DNA of 64,000 bases from CAVVTR01 sp963751245 (GCA_963751245.1 CAVVTR010000009.1:310001-374000); one strand, 5' to 3'. Positions 11,551 to 20,682 are shown, numbered from the stretch's first letter. The notes: a model not told the origin generated them from the sequence alone. Numbers and translations are program-made.

Positions 11551-11724
11551 GGCTCCAGAAACTCAGGGTGTTCTGTCACGTCCCGGGGGGGAGCCGGGTC
11601 GTCAACGAGGTTGGCTCGGAGGCCGGGTGCGAGTCCGGAGTGGGATCTCTCTCGGTCTCCGGGCGGGGACGATGTCGGGGCCGGACGGTGCCGGTCGGTG
11701 GTGCCTTGCCTGAGAGGAGGAGTG

Positions 11725-13002
11725 ATGAATCGTTGGGTCGTGGTCCTGGCAGCTCTGGTGATCCAGCTGTGTCTGGGGGCGATCTACGCGTGGTCCGCGT
11801 TCACGGGTGCGCTCACGCTGCCGCTGGCGAAGGGGGGCAGCTTCGGCTTCACCGCCACGCAGAGCCAGGTGATCTTCTCGGTGGGCCTCGTCACCTTCGC
11901 CATCGTCATGGTGGTGGCGGGACGGTGGCAGGCGGCGGTGGGTCCGCGGCGGGTGGCGATGCTGGGGGGCGTCCTGGTGGGCGTGGGGTACCTGGGCGCC
12001 TCCTTGACGGGAACGACCTTCGCCGCGCAGCTCTTCTGGATCGGGGTCGTGGCCGGCGCGGGCATCGGCCTCGCGTACGTGTGCCCCATCGCGGTGGGGA
12101 TCCGGTGGTTCCCCGAGCGCAAGGGGCTGATCACCGGCGTGGCGGTGGCCGGCTTCGGCTTCGGCGCCATGATCTGGGTGAAGCTGGCGGGCAACTGGGG
12201 GCACCTGCTCGATCGCTTCGGCGTTCTCGGAACCTACCGCGTGTACGGGATCATCTTCCTCGTGGGCATCGTGCTCGGCTCGCTCGCGATGGTCTACCCG
12301 AAGGCGGCGGCCTCGGGGGCGTCGGCGGGGGCTCCGGCGGCGCGCGGCATGGTGCCCGCCGAGATGCTGCGGACGCCGCAGTTCTACCTGGTGTGGGTGA
12401 CGTTCATCGTCAGCGCGATGGCGGGGCTCATGGTCATCGGCGTCATCAAGCTCTTCGGCATGGACGCGCTGACCGGGGCGGGGGTGAGCGTGGCCGAGGC
12501 CTCGGCCATCACCGGGACCGCCATGGGCGTGTTCTACGCGATCTTCAACGGCCTCGGCCGCATCGTGTGGGGCTCCCTGTCCGACGCGCTGGGCCGCCAG
12601 CGCTCCATCGTGATCATGTGCGCCTTGCAGGGCGTGATGATGATGGCGTTCTACTTCCTGGGCTCGTCCGAGGTGCTGCTCTATCTCGGCGCCGCTCTCA
12701 TCGGCTTCAACTTCGGCGGCAACTTCGCGCTGTTCCCGGCGCTCACGGCGGACCTGTTCGGCTCGGCGACGGTAGGCCGCAATTACGGGTGGGTGTTCAC
12801 CGCGTACGGCGTGGGCGGCGTCCTGGGCCCGGTGATGGCGGGGATCTTCAAGGACATGGGGCAGGGCGGCGGCGCGGCGGCCTGGATGCCGGCGTTCATG
12901 ATCTCGGGCGTGGCGCTGGTGCTGGTGGCGGGCCTGATGACGAGGCTGCGGCCGCTTGGAGCCCGCGCCACGGCCCCCGCCGGGGCTCCGGCCGCGGGGT
13001 AG
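11725..13002 (+). CDS. MFS transporter, oxalate/formate antiporter (OFA) family
   Basis: 425 residues with 12 predicted membrane helices. The N-terminus NRWVVVLAALVIQLCLGAIYAWSAF is the hallmark of the OFA branch of the major facilitator superfamily, which moves oxalate, formate and other small carboxylates. The intracellular loop signature after helix 2 is poorly kept (AGRWQAAVGPRR). ATG chosen because GAGAGGAGG lies 4-6 nt upstream. Own promoter upstream and strong terminator downstream, so monocistronic. Its position just before the acetate channel and acs suggests a short-chain carboxylate substrate (inference only). Confidence 0.85.
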   Translation: MNRWVVVLAALVIQLCLGAIYAWSAFTGALTLPLAKGGSFGFTATQSQVIFSVGLVTFAIVMVVAGRWQAAVGPRRVAMLGGVLVGVGYLGASLTGTTFAAQLFWIGVVAGAGIGLAYVCPIAVGIRWFPERKGLITGVAVAGFGFGAMIWVKLAGNWGHLLDRFGVLGTYRVYGIIFLVGIVLGSLAMVYPKAAASGASAGAPAARGMVPAEMLRTPQFYLVWVTFIVSAMAGLMVIGVIKLFGMDALTGAGVSVAEASAITGTAMGVFYAIFNGLGRIVWGSLSDALGRQRSIVIMCALQGVMMMAFYFLGSSEVLLYLGAALIGFNFGGNFALFPALTADLFGSATVGRNYGWVFTAYGVGGVLGPVMAGIFKDMGQGGGAAAWMPAFMISGVALVLVAGLMTRLRPLGARATAPAGAPAAG

Positions 13003-13022
13003 CAGACCTCGGGGCGTTTCGC

Positions 13023-13056
13023 GGGCGCCGGCCGGGGCGGGTCCCGGCCGGCGCCC
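13023..13056 (+). terminator. Intrinsic terminator after the MFS gene
   Basis: A perfect 14-bp stem (13023-13036 with 13043-13056), 6-nt loop, followed by TCTTCTG. Placed 20 nt after the MFS stop codon. Confidence 0.7.
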
Positions 13057-13096
13057 TCTTCTGTGCAGATCGGTGGCGCGAATCCGGATTGGAACC

Positions 13097-13165
13097 TTGT
13101 TCTTGCTGCTGGCCAGTTCATGAAAATACTCTGACATTCCGATTGAATTTGTTCTCACAAGAACA
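13097..13165 (+). promoter_or_regulatory. Candidate operator region upstream of the acetate channel gene
   Basis: Within an AT-rich island (about 13060-13270), itself part of the gene-free stretch 13003-13566, there is a perfect inverted repeat TGTTCT-CACA-AGAACA at 13150-13165 and a weaker one, GAAC-CTT-GTTC, at 13092-13102. The heptamer TTGTTCT occurs in both (13097-13103 and 13149-13155), 52 nt apart, about five helical turns. This looks like a two-site operator about 70 nt upstream of the -35 box. No regulator is encoded nearby that I could match to it. Confidence 0.4.
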
Positions 13166-13235
13166 CCAATCCGCCGTATCAATAACCTGTTGCGTCCATT
13201 GATGTTGAGTTCGCAGCCTGTGCCGCGTTCCCCGC

Positions 13236-13264
13236 TTGACATGACAAGATGCGCGGCGTAATTT
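13236..13264 (+). promoter_or_regulatory. Promoter for the acetate channel gene
   Basis: TTGACA (13236-13241, perfect -35), 17 nt, TAATTT (13259-13264). The rest of 13265-13566 forms a leader of roughly 295 nt with no gene that I can support. Confidence 0.55.
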
Positions 13265-13566
13265 GACCATCAGGTTCAAGTTTCAGATGAGTCGTTTCGG
13301 CTGTCATTTGGCGCTGTGAGGCCGCGGTGGCGCGTGGCGGAGGCGTTGGCCGGTTCGTCACGTGGGGAGGCCCGGGTTCGGGCGGAAGGGGAGCTGCTGG
13401 TGAGTGGTTGGGCCGTCTCCGGGAGTGGTCTTCCGGGCGACACGGGCGCGCGCTCCGGCTTCATCTGACAGTCGGTGGATCCACAAGGGCGAGGCGGTGA
13501 GGTGCCGCGCCGCCCGGCCTTCCCTGAGGCGGCACGGACCAGAAGTCGACACGGGAGGTAGGAGAG

Positions 13567-14142
13567 ATGGCAGACAGGGCGCAAGTCAACATCACGGACA
13601 CCACGGCGAATCCGGCCCCTCTGGGACTCCTCGGATTCGGCATCACCACGGTGCTTCTCAACCTGCACAACTCGGGCGTCTACCCGCTGGGTAGCTCGAT
13701 CCTGGCCATGGGCCTGTTCTACGGCGGCATGGCGCAGATCTTCGCCGGCTGGATGGAGTGGAAGAAGGGCAACACGTTCGGCACGACGGCGTTCCTGTCG
13801 TACGGGCTGTTCTGGGAGTCGCTGGTCTTCATCCTCGTGCTGCCGAAGATCGGGTGGGCGGATCCGTCGGCCAAGAGCGCGATGGTGTCCTACCTGTTCC
13901 TGTGGGGGCTGTTCACCTTCGTCATGTGGATCGCGACCCTCAAGCACGGCAGGGGCCTCCAGTTCGTCTTCTTCACCTTGTGGGTCCTGTTCTGGCTGCT
14001 CGCCCTGGGCGATGCCACCGGAATCACCGGGATCACCCGCTTCGCGGGCTACGAGGGGATCGTGTGCGGGCTCTCGGCGGTCTACGTCGGGTTGGCGCAG
14101 GTGCTCAACGAGACTTACGCCAGGACGGTCTGGCCGATCTGA
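13567..14142 (+). CDS. satP: SatP/YaaH-type acetate transporter (GPR1/FUN34/YaaH family)
   Basis: 191 residues, close to E. coli SatP (188). The family signature NPAPLGLLGFG is at residues 15-25, followed by six membrane helices; further family stretches are FYGGMAQIFAGWMEWKKGN and FGTTAFLSYGLFW. Members form channels for acetate and succinate across the inner membrane. GGAGGTAGGAG precedes the ATG. The gene lies 240 nt before acs on the same strand, so uptake and activation of acetate are next to each other. The long upstream leader and the palindromes at 13092-13165 suggest regulated expression. Confidence 0.9.
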   Translation: MADRAQVNITDTTANPAPLGLLGFGITTVLLNLHNSGVYPLGSSILAMGLFYGGMAQIFAGWMEWKKGNTFGTTAFLSYGLFWESLVFILVLPKIGWADPSAKSAMVSYLFLWGLFTFVMWIATLKHGRGLQFVFFTLWVLFWLLALGDATGITGITRFAGYEGIVCGLSAVYVGLAQVLNETYARTVWPI

Positions 14143-14382
14143 CCGCGGCCGGCAGCCGGCTCTTTTCGCGTGTGGGCGGTCCGCCCCGTCGCCGTCCGGC
14201 AGACTGAACGCCGCGTCGGAGCGTGACGGGACCGCCCGGTCACCTGCCCCGCGCGGGTGGCGCGGCGCACGGGCCGCCGCCGGCAGGTTCCGCCCGCCGC
14301 ATCCGCGGTGACACGGGAAATTGGCCGGTACGGTGCGTGGTTGTTGAGAAGAGCTGGAAGATCAAGACAAAGGGGGGGAACC

Positions 14383-16413
14383 ATGGCAGAAGAGAAACGC
14401 ACCGGGGGCGTGAGCGAGGCCGAGATCGCCGTCCACTGGAAGGAAGAGCCGCTCATCAACCCGCCTGCCAGCTTCATCGCGCAGGCCAACATGACGGACG
14501 AGAACGTCCTGGAGCGGTTCGGCGAGGCCAACTTCCCGAACTGCTACAAGGAGTACGCGGACCTCCTCGACTGGTACGAGTACTGGCACACGATCCTGGA
14601 CGAGTCCAACCCGCCGTTCTGGAAGTGGTTCGTCGGCGGGAAGATCAACGCGTGCTACAACTGCGTCGACCGCCACCTGCCGAAGTACCGCAACAAGGCG
14701 GCCCTGCACTTCGTCCCCGAGCCGGAGGACGAGGCGATCCAGCACATGACGTTCCAGGAGCTGTGGGTCAAGGTCAACGAGTTCGCCGCGGTGCTGCGGG
14801 ACTTCTGCGGTCTGAAGGCCGGCGACACCGTCACCCTCCACATGCCCATGGTGCCTGAGCTGCCCATCACCATGCTGGCCTGCGCCCGACTGGGAGTGAT
14901 CCACTCCCAGGTGTTCTCGGGGTTTTCGGGCAAGGCCTGCGCCGACCGCGTCGTCGACGCGAAGAGCAAGGTGCTGATCACCTCGGACTCGTACTATCGC
15001 GCAGGCAAGCTCATCGATCACAAGGAGAAGGCCGACACGGCGGTGGAGGAGGCCGCGAAGGAGGGCCAGAAGGTCGACAAGGTCCTGATCTGGCAGCGCT
15101 ACCCGGGCAAGTACTCGGCGGCCACGCCGCTGGTCGAGGGCCGCGACTACATCGTCAACGACGTTGTGAAGAAGTACCGCGGCGTCCGGGTCGAGCCCGA
15201 GCGGCTGCCCGCCGACGGCACGCTGTTCCTCATGTACACCTCGGGCACCACGGGCAAGCCGAAGGGCGCCCAGCACTCCATCGGCGGCTACCTCGCCTAC
15301 ACCACCGGCACGTCCAAGTTCATCCAGGACATCCACCCCGAGGACGTGTACTGGTGCATGGCCGACATCGGCTGGATCACCGGCCACTCCTACATCGTCT
15401 ACGGTCCCCTGGCCCTGGCGGCGTCCAGCGTCATCTACGAGGGCGTCCCCACCCACCCCGACGCCGGGCGTCCGTGGCGGGTGGCGGAGGAGCTCGGCGT
15501 CAACATCTTCCACACGTCGCCCACCGCCATCCGGGCCTTGCGCCGCGCGGCCCCGGAGCTGCCTCTGGAGTACAAGCACCAGTTCAAGCACATGACCACG
15601 GTCGGCGAGCCCATCGAGCCCGAGGTGTGGAAGTGGTACTGGGAGTTCGTGGGCAAGAAGAAGGCGGTCATCGTCGACACCTGGTGGCAGACGGAGACCG
15701 GCGGCTTCCTGTGCTCGACGATCCCCGCCCTCCACGGCATGAAGGCCGGAAGCGCCGGGCCCGGCGTGCCCGGGATCTACCCGGTGATCTTCGACGACGA
15801 GGCCAACGTGCTGCCCGCGGGCTGCGGGAAGGCCGGCAACATCTGCATTCGCAACCCCTGGCCCGGCCGCATGCTCACGATCTGGGGCGACGACGAGCGG
15901 TTCGTCCGCCAGTACTACGCGCGCTACTGCAAGAACACGAGCTCCAAGAACTGGCACGACTGGCCGTACTTCGCCGGTGACGGGGCCGTGGAGGCGCCGG
16001 ACGGCTACTTCCGCATCCTGGGCCGCATCGACGACGTCATCAACGTGTCCGGCCACCGTCTCGGCACCAAGGAGCTGGAGTCGGCGGCGCTGCTCGTCCC
16101 GGAGGTCGGCGAGGCCGCGGTGGTCCCGGTCCCCGATCCCGTCAAGGGGCGGGTCCCCCACATGTTCGTCTCCCTGAAGCCAGGGGTGGAGGCCACGGAG
16201 GCCCTGGGCAAGAAGATCTCCGACACGCTGGCGAGGGAGATCGGCCCCATCGCCAAGCCGGGCCGCGTGTGGATCGTGCCGGACATGCCCAAGACCCGTT
16301 CCGGCAAGATCATGCGGAGGGTGCTGGCAGCGATCGCGCAGGGGCTGGACCCGGGCGACGTCACGACCCTGGCCAACCCCGAGGTGGTGCAGAAGATCCG
16401 CGACATGTCGTGA
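14383..16413 (+). CDS. acs: Acetyl-CoA synthetase, AMP-forming
   Basis: 676 residues (usual about 650). Converts acetate, ATP and CoA to acetyl-CoA in the cytoplasm. Motifs: P-loop YTSGTTGKPKGAQHS, GWITGHSYIVYGPL, the acetate-pocket WWQTETGGF, hinge GRIDDVINVSGHRLGTKE, and PKTRSGKIMRR with the catalytic lysine at about residue 642, the residue blocked by acetylation in studied Acs enzymes. The ATG follows a long purine run AAAGGGGGGGAACC. In the 240-nt upstream gap I see no clear sigma-70 promoter. The three following genes (GNAT/pseudo-ligase, CBS-ACT, deacetylase) look like its control set. A closely related propionyl-CoA synthetase is less likely. Confidence 0.93.
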   Translation: MAEEKRTGGVSEAEIAVHWKEEPLINPPASFIAQANMTDENVLERFGEANFPNCYKEYADLLDWYEYWHTILDESNPPFWKWFVGGKINACYNCVDRHLPKYRNKAALHFVPEPEDEAIQHMTFQELWVKVNEFAAVLRDFCGLKAGDTVTLHMPMVPELPITMLACARLGVIHSQVFSGFSGKACADRVVDAKSKVLITSDSYYRAGKLIDHKEKADTAVEEAAKEGQKVDKVLIWQRYPGKYSAATPLVEGRDYIVNDVVKKYRGVRVEPERLPADGTLFLMYTSGTTGKPKGAQHSIGGYLAYTTGTSKFIQDIHPEDVYWCMADIGWITGHSYIVYGPLALAASSVIYEGVPTHPDAGRPWRVAEELGVNIFHTSPTAIRALRRAAPELPLEYKHQFKHMTTVGEPIEPEVWKWYWEFVGKKKAVIVDTWWQTETGGFLCSTIPALHGMKAGSAGPGVPGIYPVIFDDEANVLPAGCGKAGNICIRNPWPGRMLTIWGDDERFVRQYYARYCKNTSSKNWHDWPYFAGDGAVEAPDGYFRILGRIDDVINVSGHRLGTKELESAALLVPEVGEAAVVPVPDPVKGRVPHMFVSLKPGVEATEALGKKISDTLAREIGPIAKPGRVWIVPDMPKTRSGKIMRRVLAAIAQGLDPGDVTTLANPEVVQKIRDMS

Positions 16414-16421
16414 TCCGAGGA

Positions 16422-16450
16422 CGGCCCCCGGCGCACTCCGCCGGGGGCCG
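16422..16450 (+). terminator. Hairpin between acs and the GNAT fusion gene
   Basis: Perfect 12-bp stem (16422-16433 with 16439-16450), 5-nt loop CACTC, directly after the acs stop; followed by CTCCCC, not a U-tract. It may reduce, rather than end, read-through into the acetylation genes. Confidence 0.45.
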
Positions 16451-16513
16451 CTCCCCGTGTCCCGGGGCCGTCCGCGCCACCGGGCTCCAGTGGTGCTACC
16501 GTGGAAATCGAGC

Positions 16514-18907
16514 ATGTTCAGGATCATCGGGGAGGGTGCAGCCTTTCGCGAGCACGTGCTGCTCAAGGACGGGCTCGGGCTGTTGCTGCGTCCGGCCACG
16601 CCGGCCGACCGGCCCCTTGTCACGGCTTTCATGGGGCGCGTCTCCCCCGAGAGCCTGCGGATGCGGTTCATGGCGGCGGTGGCGGAGGTCTCCGACGCCA
16701 CGGTGAGCGGGCTGTGCGGCGGTGACTTCGCGGAGCGGGGGTGCCTGCTGGCAATGGTGGGAGAGGGTGCCGAGGCGCTCGTCGCCGGTGTCGGCAACTA
16801 CGTGGGGATGCCCGGGGGGCGCAGCGCGGAGCTGGCGTTCCTCGTCGAGGACGCCTTCCAGGGGCGCGGCATCAGCACGCTCCTCCTCGAGCGCCTGGCG
16901 GGGCTCGCCGCCGCCAACGGCTACGTGCATCTCGAGGCCGAGGTGCTTCCGGACAACCAGCCCATGCTGAACGTCCTCACCGGTTCCGGTTTCGAGGTGC
17001 ACCGCGTCTGGGGCGGCGACACCGTCCACGTGGAGCTGCCGGTCGGCGGTCCGGCGGCGCTGCGCGAGAGGGTCGAGCTGCGGGAGCGCATCGCCGTCGC
17101 CAACTCCCTGGTGCCGCTGCTGCGGCCGCGGGTGGTGGCGGTGGCCGGAGCCTCGCGGGACGAGTCCGCGGCGGGGAACATGCTCTTCCGCCACATCCTC
17201 GGGTCCCGGTTCACCGGCACGGTGTACCCGGTCAACCCGCAGGCCACCTCGGTGCGCGGAGTGCGCGCCTACCCCTTTCTGACGGACCTTCCCGAGCGGG
17301 TCGACCTGGCCGTGATCGCCGTCCCCGCCGAGGCCGTCCAGGAGGTGGCGGAGAACGCCCTGGACGCCGGTGCGCGGGGGCTCGTGGTGGTGGCGGCGGG
17401 GTTTGCCGAGGAGGGCGAGGAAGGCGCCGAACGCCAGCGGCGCCTCGTGGAGCTGGTGCGGGGCCGCGGCGCGCGGCTGATCGGCCCGAGCTGCCTGGGG
17501 CTCCTCAACACCGACCCCGCCGTGCGGCTCAACGCCACCCTGGCGCCCGACCCGGGCCCTCGGGGCAGGGTCGGCTTCTTCTCCCACTCCGCGGCGCTCG
17601 GGCTGGTCACCCTCGACCACGCCGCCAAGCGAGGCATCGGCTTCTCCACGTTCGTGTGCGCGGGGAATCGGGCCGACGTCTCGGGCAACGACCTTCTCCA
17701 GTACTGGGAGGAGGACCCCGACACGGACATGGCGCTGCTCTACCTGGAGACGTTCGGCAACCCCCGCCGCTTCACGCGGATCGCGCGCAGGCTGTCCGCG
17801 CGCAAGCCGATCCTGTGCGTCAAGGGAGCCCGCAGCAGCGCCGGCCGCCGGGCGGCGGAGGCGCGCAGCGGCCAGCCCGGCGCGAGGGAGGCGGAGGTGG
17901 AGGCGCTGTTCTACCAGACCGGCATCATCCGCGCCGACACCATGGAGGAGCTGTTCGACGTCGCCGTTCTCCTCGCCCACCAGCCGCTCCCCCGCGGGAA
18001 CCGCGTGGCGGTGGTGGCGAACTCCGCGGGGGTGACGACCCTGTTCGCCGACGCCGCCGAGGCGAGCGGCCTCGAGCTGGGTGGGCGGGGCCTCGTCAAC
18101 CTCGGGGCCTTCACGACGCCGGACCGGTACCGGGAGGCGGTGCTCGGCGCCCTGGCGGACGACCGCGTGGACGCGGTCTTCGTGGCCTACGCGTGCGTGG
18201 GCAGCTGCGATCCCGCCTCGGTGACGGCGGCCATCGGCCGGGCCGTGGACGCGGCCGGCGCGTCCTCGTGCGGGGACAAGCCGGTGATGGTCTGCATCAT
18301 GGGGGCCGCGGGGACGGTGTCGGCGGCGGGCGGCGGGGGAAGGGTCTTCCCGGCCTACCGGTTCCCCGAGTCGGCGCCGCGGGCTCTGGCGAGGGCGCTG
18401 CGCTACGCCGAGTTCCGGGCACAGCCTCCCGGTAAGCTCGCCTGGTACGACGACGCCGACGCGGCGGAGGCCCGGCGGGTGGTGCTGGACGCAGTGGCGG
18501 CGGGAGGGCACGGCCCCCTGCCGCTCGGGGCGGAGGCCGGCGAGAAGGTCCTGGCCTGCTTCGGGCTGAAGGTCGTGACCGGGAAGGGACCGGCGGTGAG
18601 GTTCCGGGTCCGCCCGGATCCGCTCTTCGGTCCGCTCCTGGAGCTCGAGGCGGCCGGCCGGGCCGTGGAGCGGATCACGCCGCTCACCGACCGGGACATC
18701 GGGCAGCTGCTTGGGGAGGCGGGCCTCGCCCGCGAGGCGGGTCTGGGCGAGGCGCTCGGGCGCCTCTCGCAGCTGGTGGAGGAGCTGCCCTGGGTGTGGT
18801 CGATGGAAGGCAGCGCGCGTCTGGGCGACGGGCCCGCGGTAGGCGCCGGCGCCGCAGTCACGGTGCGGCGGGCGGAGCCCGCGTCGAGCCTGGCTCAGCG
18901 CGGTTAG
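16514..18907 (+). CDS. GNAT acetyltransferase fused to ADP-forming acyl-CoA ligase-like domains, paralogue 2
   Basis: 797 residues. Same architecture as the gene at 1144-3555: GNAT (1-180, QGRGIS at 116-121), CoA-binding domain, ligase-like domain with SHSAALG and GNRADVSGNDLLQYWEEDP, then a stump of ATP-grasp. The nucleotide-binding core of ATP-grasp is absent (sequence passes from CFGLKV to PDPLFGPLL), and the phospho-histidine site, usually SHTG, is ARSG, so ligase activity is very unlikely. Likely role: protein lysine acetyltransferase acting on Acs, with the dead ligase part as a CoA or acyl-CoA sensor (inference from position between acs and acuB/acuC-like genes). Weak ribosome site; TACCGT lies 12 nt upstream of the ATG. 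Nine nt separate it from the next gene. Confidence 0.87.
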   Translation: MFRIIGEGAAFREHVLLKDGLGLLLRPATPADRPLVTAFMGRVSPESLRMRFMAAVAEVSDATVSGLCGGDFAERGCLLAMVGEGAEALVAGVGNYVGMPGGRSAELAFLVEDAFQGRGISTLLLERLAGLAAANGYVHLEAEVLPDNQPMLNVLTGSGFEVHRVWGGDTVHVELPVGGPAALRERVELRERIAVANSLVPLLRPRVVAVAGASRDESAAGNMLFRHILGSRFTGTVYPVNPQATSVRGVRAYPFLTDLPERVDLAVIAVPAEAVQEVAENALDAGARGLVVVAAGFAEEGEEGAERQRRLVELVRGRGARLIGPSCLGLLNTDPAVRLNATLAPDPGPRGRVGFFSHSAALGLVTLDHAAKRGIGFSTFVCAGNRADVSGNDLLQYWEEDPDTDMALLYLETFGNPRRFTRIARRLSARKPILCVKGARSSAGRRAAEARSGQPGAREAEVEALFYQTGIIRADTMEELFDVAVLLAHQPLPRGNRVAVVANSAGVTTLFADAAEASGLELGGRGLVNLGAFTTPDRYREAVLGALADDRVDAVFVAYACVGSCDPASVTAAIGRAVDAAGASSCGDKPVMVCIMGAAGTVSAAGGGGRVFPAYRFPESAPRALARALRYAEFRAQPPGKLAWYDDADAAEARRVVLDAVAAGGHGPLPLGAEAGEKVLACFGLKVVTGKGPAVRFRVRPDPLFGPLLELEAAGRAVERITPLTDRDIGQLLGEAGLAREAGLGEALGRLSQLVEELPWVWSMEGSARLGDGPAVGAGAAVTVRRAEPASSLAQRG

Positions 18908-18916
18908 GAGGGTGTC

Positions 18917-19537
18917 ATGCTGGTACGGGAGATCATGCATCCCAATCCCATCATCGTCACGCCGACGAGGACGCTGGACCAGGCCTACGCGCTGATGCGC
19001 GAGCGCCACATCCGGCACCTCCCGGTGCTCGAGGAGGGGCGCCTGGTGGGCGTCGTCACGGACCGCGACCTGCGGCTGGCGACGAGCCGGCTGGCAGAGC
19101 GCCCGTTCCCGCCGGAGACGCAGGTGCGCGAGGTGATGACGAAGCCGGTGCACACGGCGCAGCCGCTCGATCCCATCGAGACCGCGGCGCGCACCATGCG
19201 GGAGCTGAAGATCGGCTGCCTGCCGGTGGTGGAGGGGGGCGAGCTGCTCGGCATCGTCACCGGCATCGACATCCTCGACGCCCTTCTCAAGCTCACCGGG
19301 GTGGGGAGGCCCGCTGGCCGGCTGGAGATCCGGCTGGCGTCGCGGCCCGGCGAGCTGGCGAAGCTCACCCGCTTCCTCGCCGACCGGGGCGTCGACATCC
19401 ACTCCATCCTCTCCTACCCTGACGACGAGAAGCGCGGGCGCATCATCCTGCGCGTGGCCACCATGGAGATCCGCACCCTCGCCGCCGCGCTGCGCGAGGC
19501 CGGCTTCGAGACCCTGTGGCCCCCCGACAGGCCATGA
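18917..19537 (+). CDS. acuB: CBS-CBS-ACT protein, AcuB-like
   Basis: 206 residues: two CBS motifs (about 1-60 and 70-130, each starting with VREIMHPNPI or VREVMTKPV and containing LPVLEEGRLVGVVTDRD or LPVVEGGELLGIVTGID) and a C-terminal ACT domain (about 135-206, RLEIRLASRPGELAKLTRFLADRGVDIHSI). This is the AcuB architecture of Bacillus, where acuABC lies beside acsA. CBS pairs bind adenine nucleotides and ACT domains small ligands, so it may report energy state to the acetylation system (inference). GGAGGG lies 5 nt before the ATG. The stop overlaps the next start (ATGA). Confidence 0.82.
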   Translation: MLVREIMHPNPIIVTPTRTLDQAYALMRERHIRHLPVLEEGRLVGVVTDRDLRLATSRLAERPFPPETQVREVMTKPVHTAQPLDPIETAARTMRELKIGCLPVVEGGELLGIVTGIDILDALLKLTGVGRPAGRLEIRLASRPGELAKLTRFLADRGVDIHSILSYPDDEKRGRIILRVATMEIRTLAAALREAGFETLWPPDRP

Positions 19538-20682
19538 CACGAGTGATCTATCACCCCCGCTACGGCGGCTACGACCTCGGCCCGGGGCACCCGTTCAGCC
19601 CCGTCCGGGTGGAGATGGTCCTGGACCTGCTGGCCGCCCTCGGGGTGGAGCTCGACCTCGTCGCACCGGAGCCCGTGTCCCCCGAGGATCTCTTCGAGGT
19701 CCACGACGAGGACTACGTGCGCGCCGTCGAGGCGGCGGGCGCGGGCGAGGACGTCCCCGGCGCCACCGACTTCGGCCTGGGCACCCCGGACAACCCCATC
19801 GTGCCGGGCATGGCCGAGGCGGCCCGGTGGATCGTCGGCGGCACGGTGCTCGGGGCGAGCCTGGTCGCGGACGCCGAGAGCGGCGAGGGCGGGAGCGCCA
19901 CGATGCTGCAGCTTGGCGGCGGGTTCCACCACGCCCACGGCCGGCTGGCTTCCGGCTTCTGCCTCTACAACGACCTGGCGCTGGCCATCCGTACCCTGAC
20001 CCGGCGCCGGCTCCGCGTGGCCTACGTGGACATCGACGTCCACCACGGGGACGGTGTCCAGGACATCCTGTACGGCGACGAGAACGTGATGACGCTGTCG
20101 CTGCACGAGTCCGGCGAGTACCTGTTCCCGGGCAGCGGCTGGCTGCACGAGCTGGGCTACAGCATGGGGCGCGGGCTCAAGCTCAACCTCCCGCTGGAGC
20201 CGTTCACCGAGGGGGCGAGCTTCCTGGCGGTGCTGGAGGAGGTCGCGGGGGCGGCGCTGGAGTTCTTCCGCCCCGACGTGATGGTGGTCCAGGCCGGCGC
20301 CGACGGGCACTACCTCGATCCTCTGGCGGACCTCATGCTCACCACGAGGGACTACGAGCGGGCGTACCGTCTCCTCCTGGATCTGGCGCGGCGGTACGCC
20401 CACGGACGGGTGCTCTTCACGCTCGGGGGCGGGTACGCCCTGGCATCGACTCCCCGGGTGTGGACGATCCTGGCGCTGGTGCTTCTGGGCGCCGAGCTGC
20501 CCGAGAGGGTGCCCGAGGAGTGGCGGCAACGCTGGCAGGAGCGGCTGGGGATCACGATCCCGCCGGCGCTCCACGACCCCGAGACGCCCTTCGACCCCAT
20601 CCCCCGCCGGGCGGAGATCGAGGGGCACAACCGGCAGCTGGTGCAGCGGCTCCTGGACGCGACCGCGCCGCTGTGGTGGTAA
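19534..20682 (+). CDS. acuC: Class I/II histone-deacetylase-family enzyme, AcuC-like
   Basis: 382 residues, start fixed by the ATGA overlap with the CBS-ACT gene. Zinc-dependent arginase-fold deacetylase: tandem active-site histidines in GGGFHHAHGRLASGFCLYND, metal ligands Asp and His in DIDVHHGDGVQD, and the third Asp in VQAGADGHYLDPL; a late GGGY (LGGGYALAST) gives the catalytic tyrosine. AcuC of Bacillus removes the acetyl group from acetyl-CoA synthetase; position after acs, GNAT fusion and acuB-like genes supports that role here. Acetylpolyamine or acetoin-related substrates are the alternative. Confidence 0.85.
   Translation: MTRVIYHPRYGGYDLGPGHPFSPVRVEMVLDLLAALGVELDLVAPEPVSPEDLFEVHDEDYVRAVEAAGAGEDVPGATDFGLGTPDNPIVPGMAEAARWIVGGTVLGASLVADAESGEGGSATMLQLGGGFHHAHGRLASGFCLYNDLALAIRTLTRRRLRVAYVDIDVHHGDGVQDILYGDENVMTLSLHESGEYLFPGSGWLHELGYSMGRGLKLNLPLEPFTEGASFLAVLEEVAGAALEFFRPDVMVVQAGADGHYLDPLADLMLTTRDYERAYRLLLDLARRYAHGRVLFTLGGGYALASTPRVWTILALVLLGAELPERVPEEWRQRWQERLGITIPPALHDPETPFDPIPRRAEIEGHNRQLVQRLLDATAPLWW

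Noticed and set aside
14146..14167. Possible terminator after the acetate channel gene (GCCGGCAGCCGGCTCTTTT)
   Set aside because: Only a 4-bp stem forms with a proper loop; the T-run is real but the hairpin is not convincing.
14322..14337. Sigma-54-like element TTGGCCGG-TACG-GTGCG before acs (GG and GC at the right spacing)
   Set aside because: Only the core dinucleotides and about half of the other positions match, and no enhancer-binding regulator or upstream site is visible; chance is likely in GC-rich DNA.
16496..19540. About 1000-codon open frame on the minus strand
   Set aside because: Antisense shadow of the GNAT-ligase fusion and the CBS-ACT gene; no motifs, no ribosome site.
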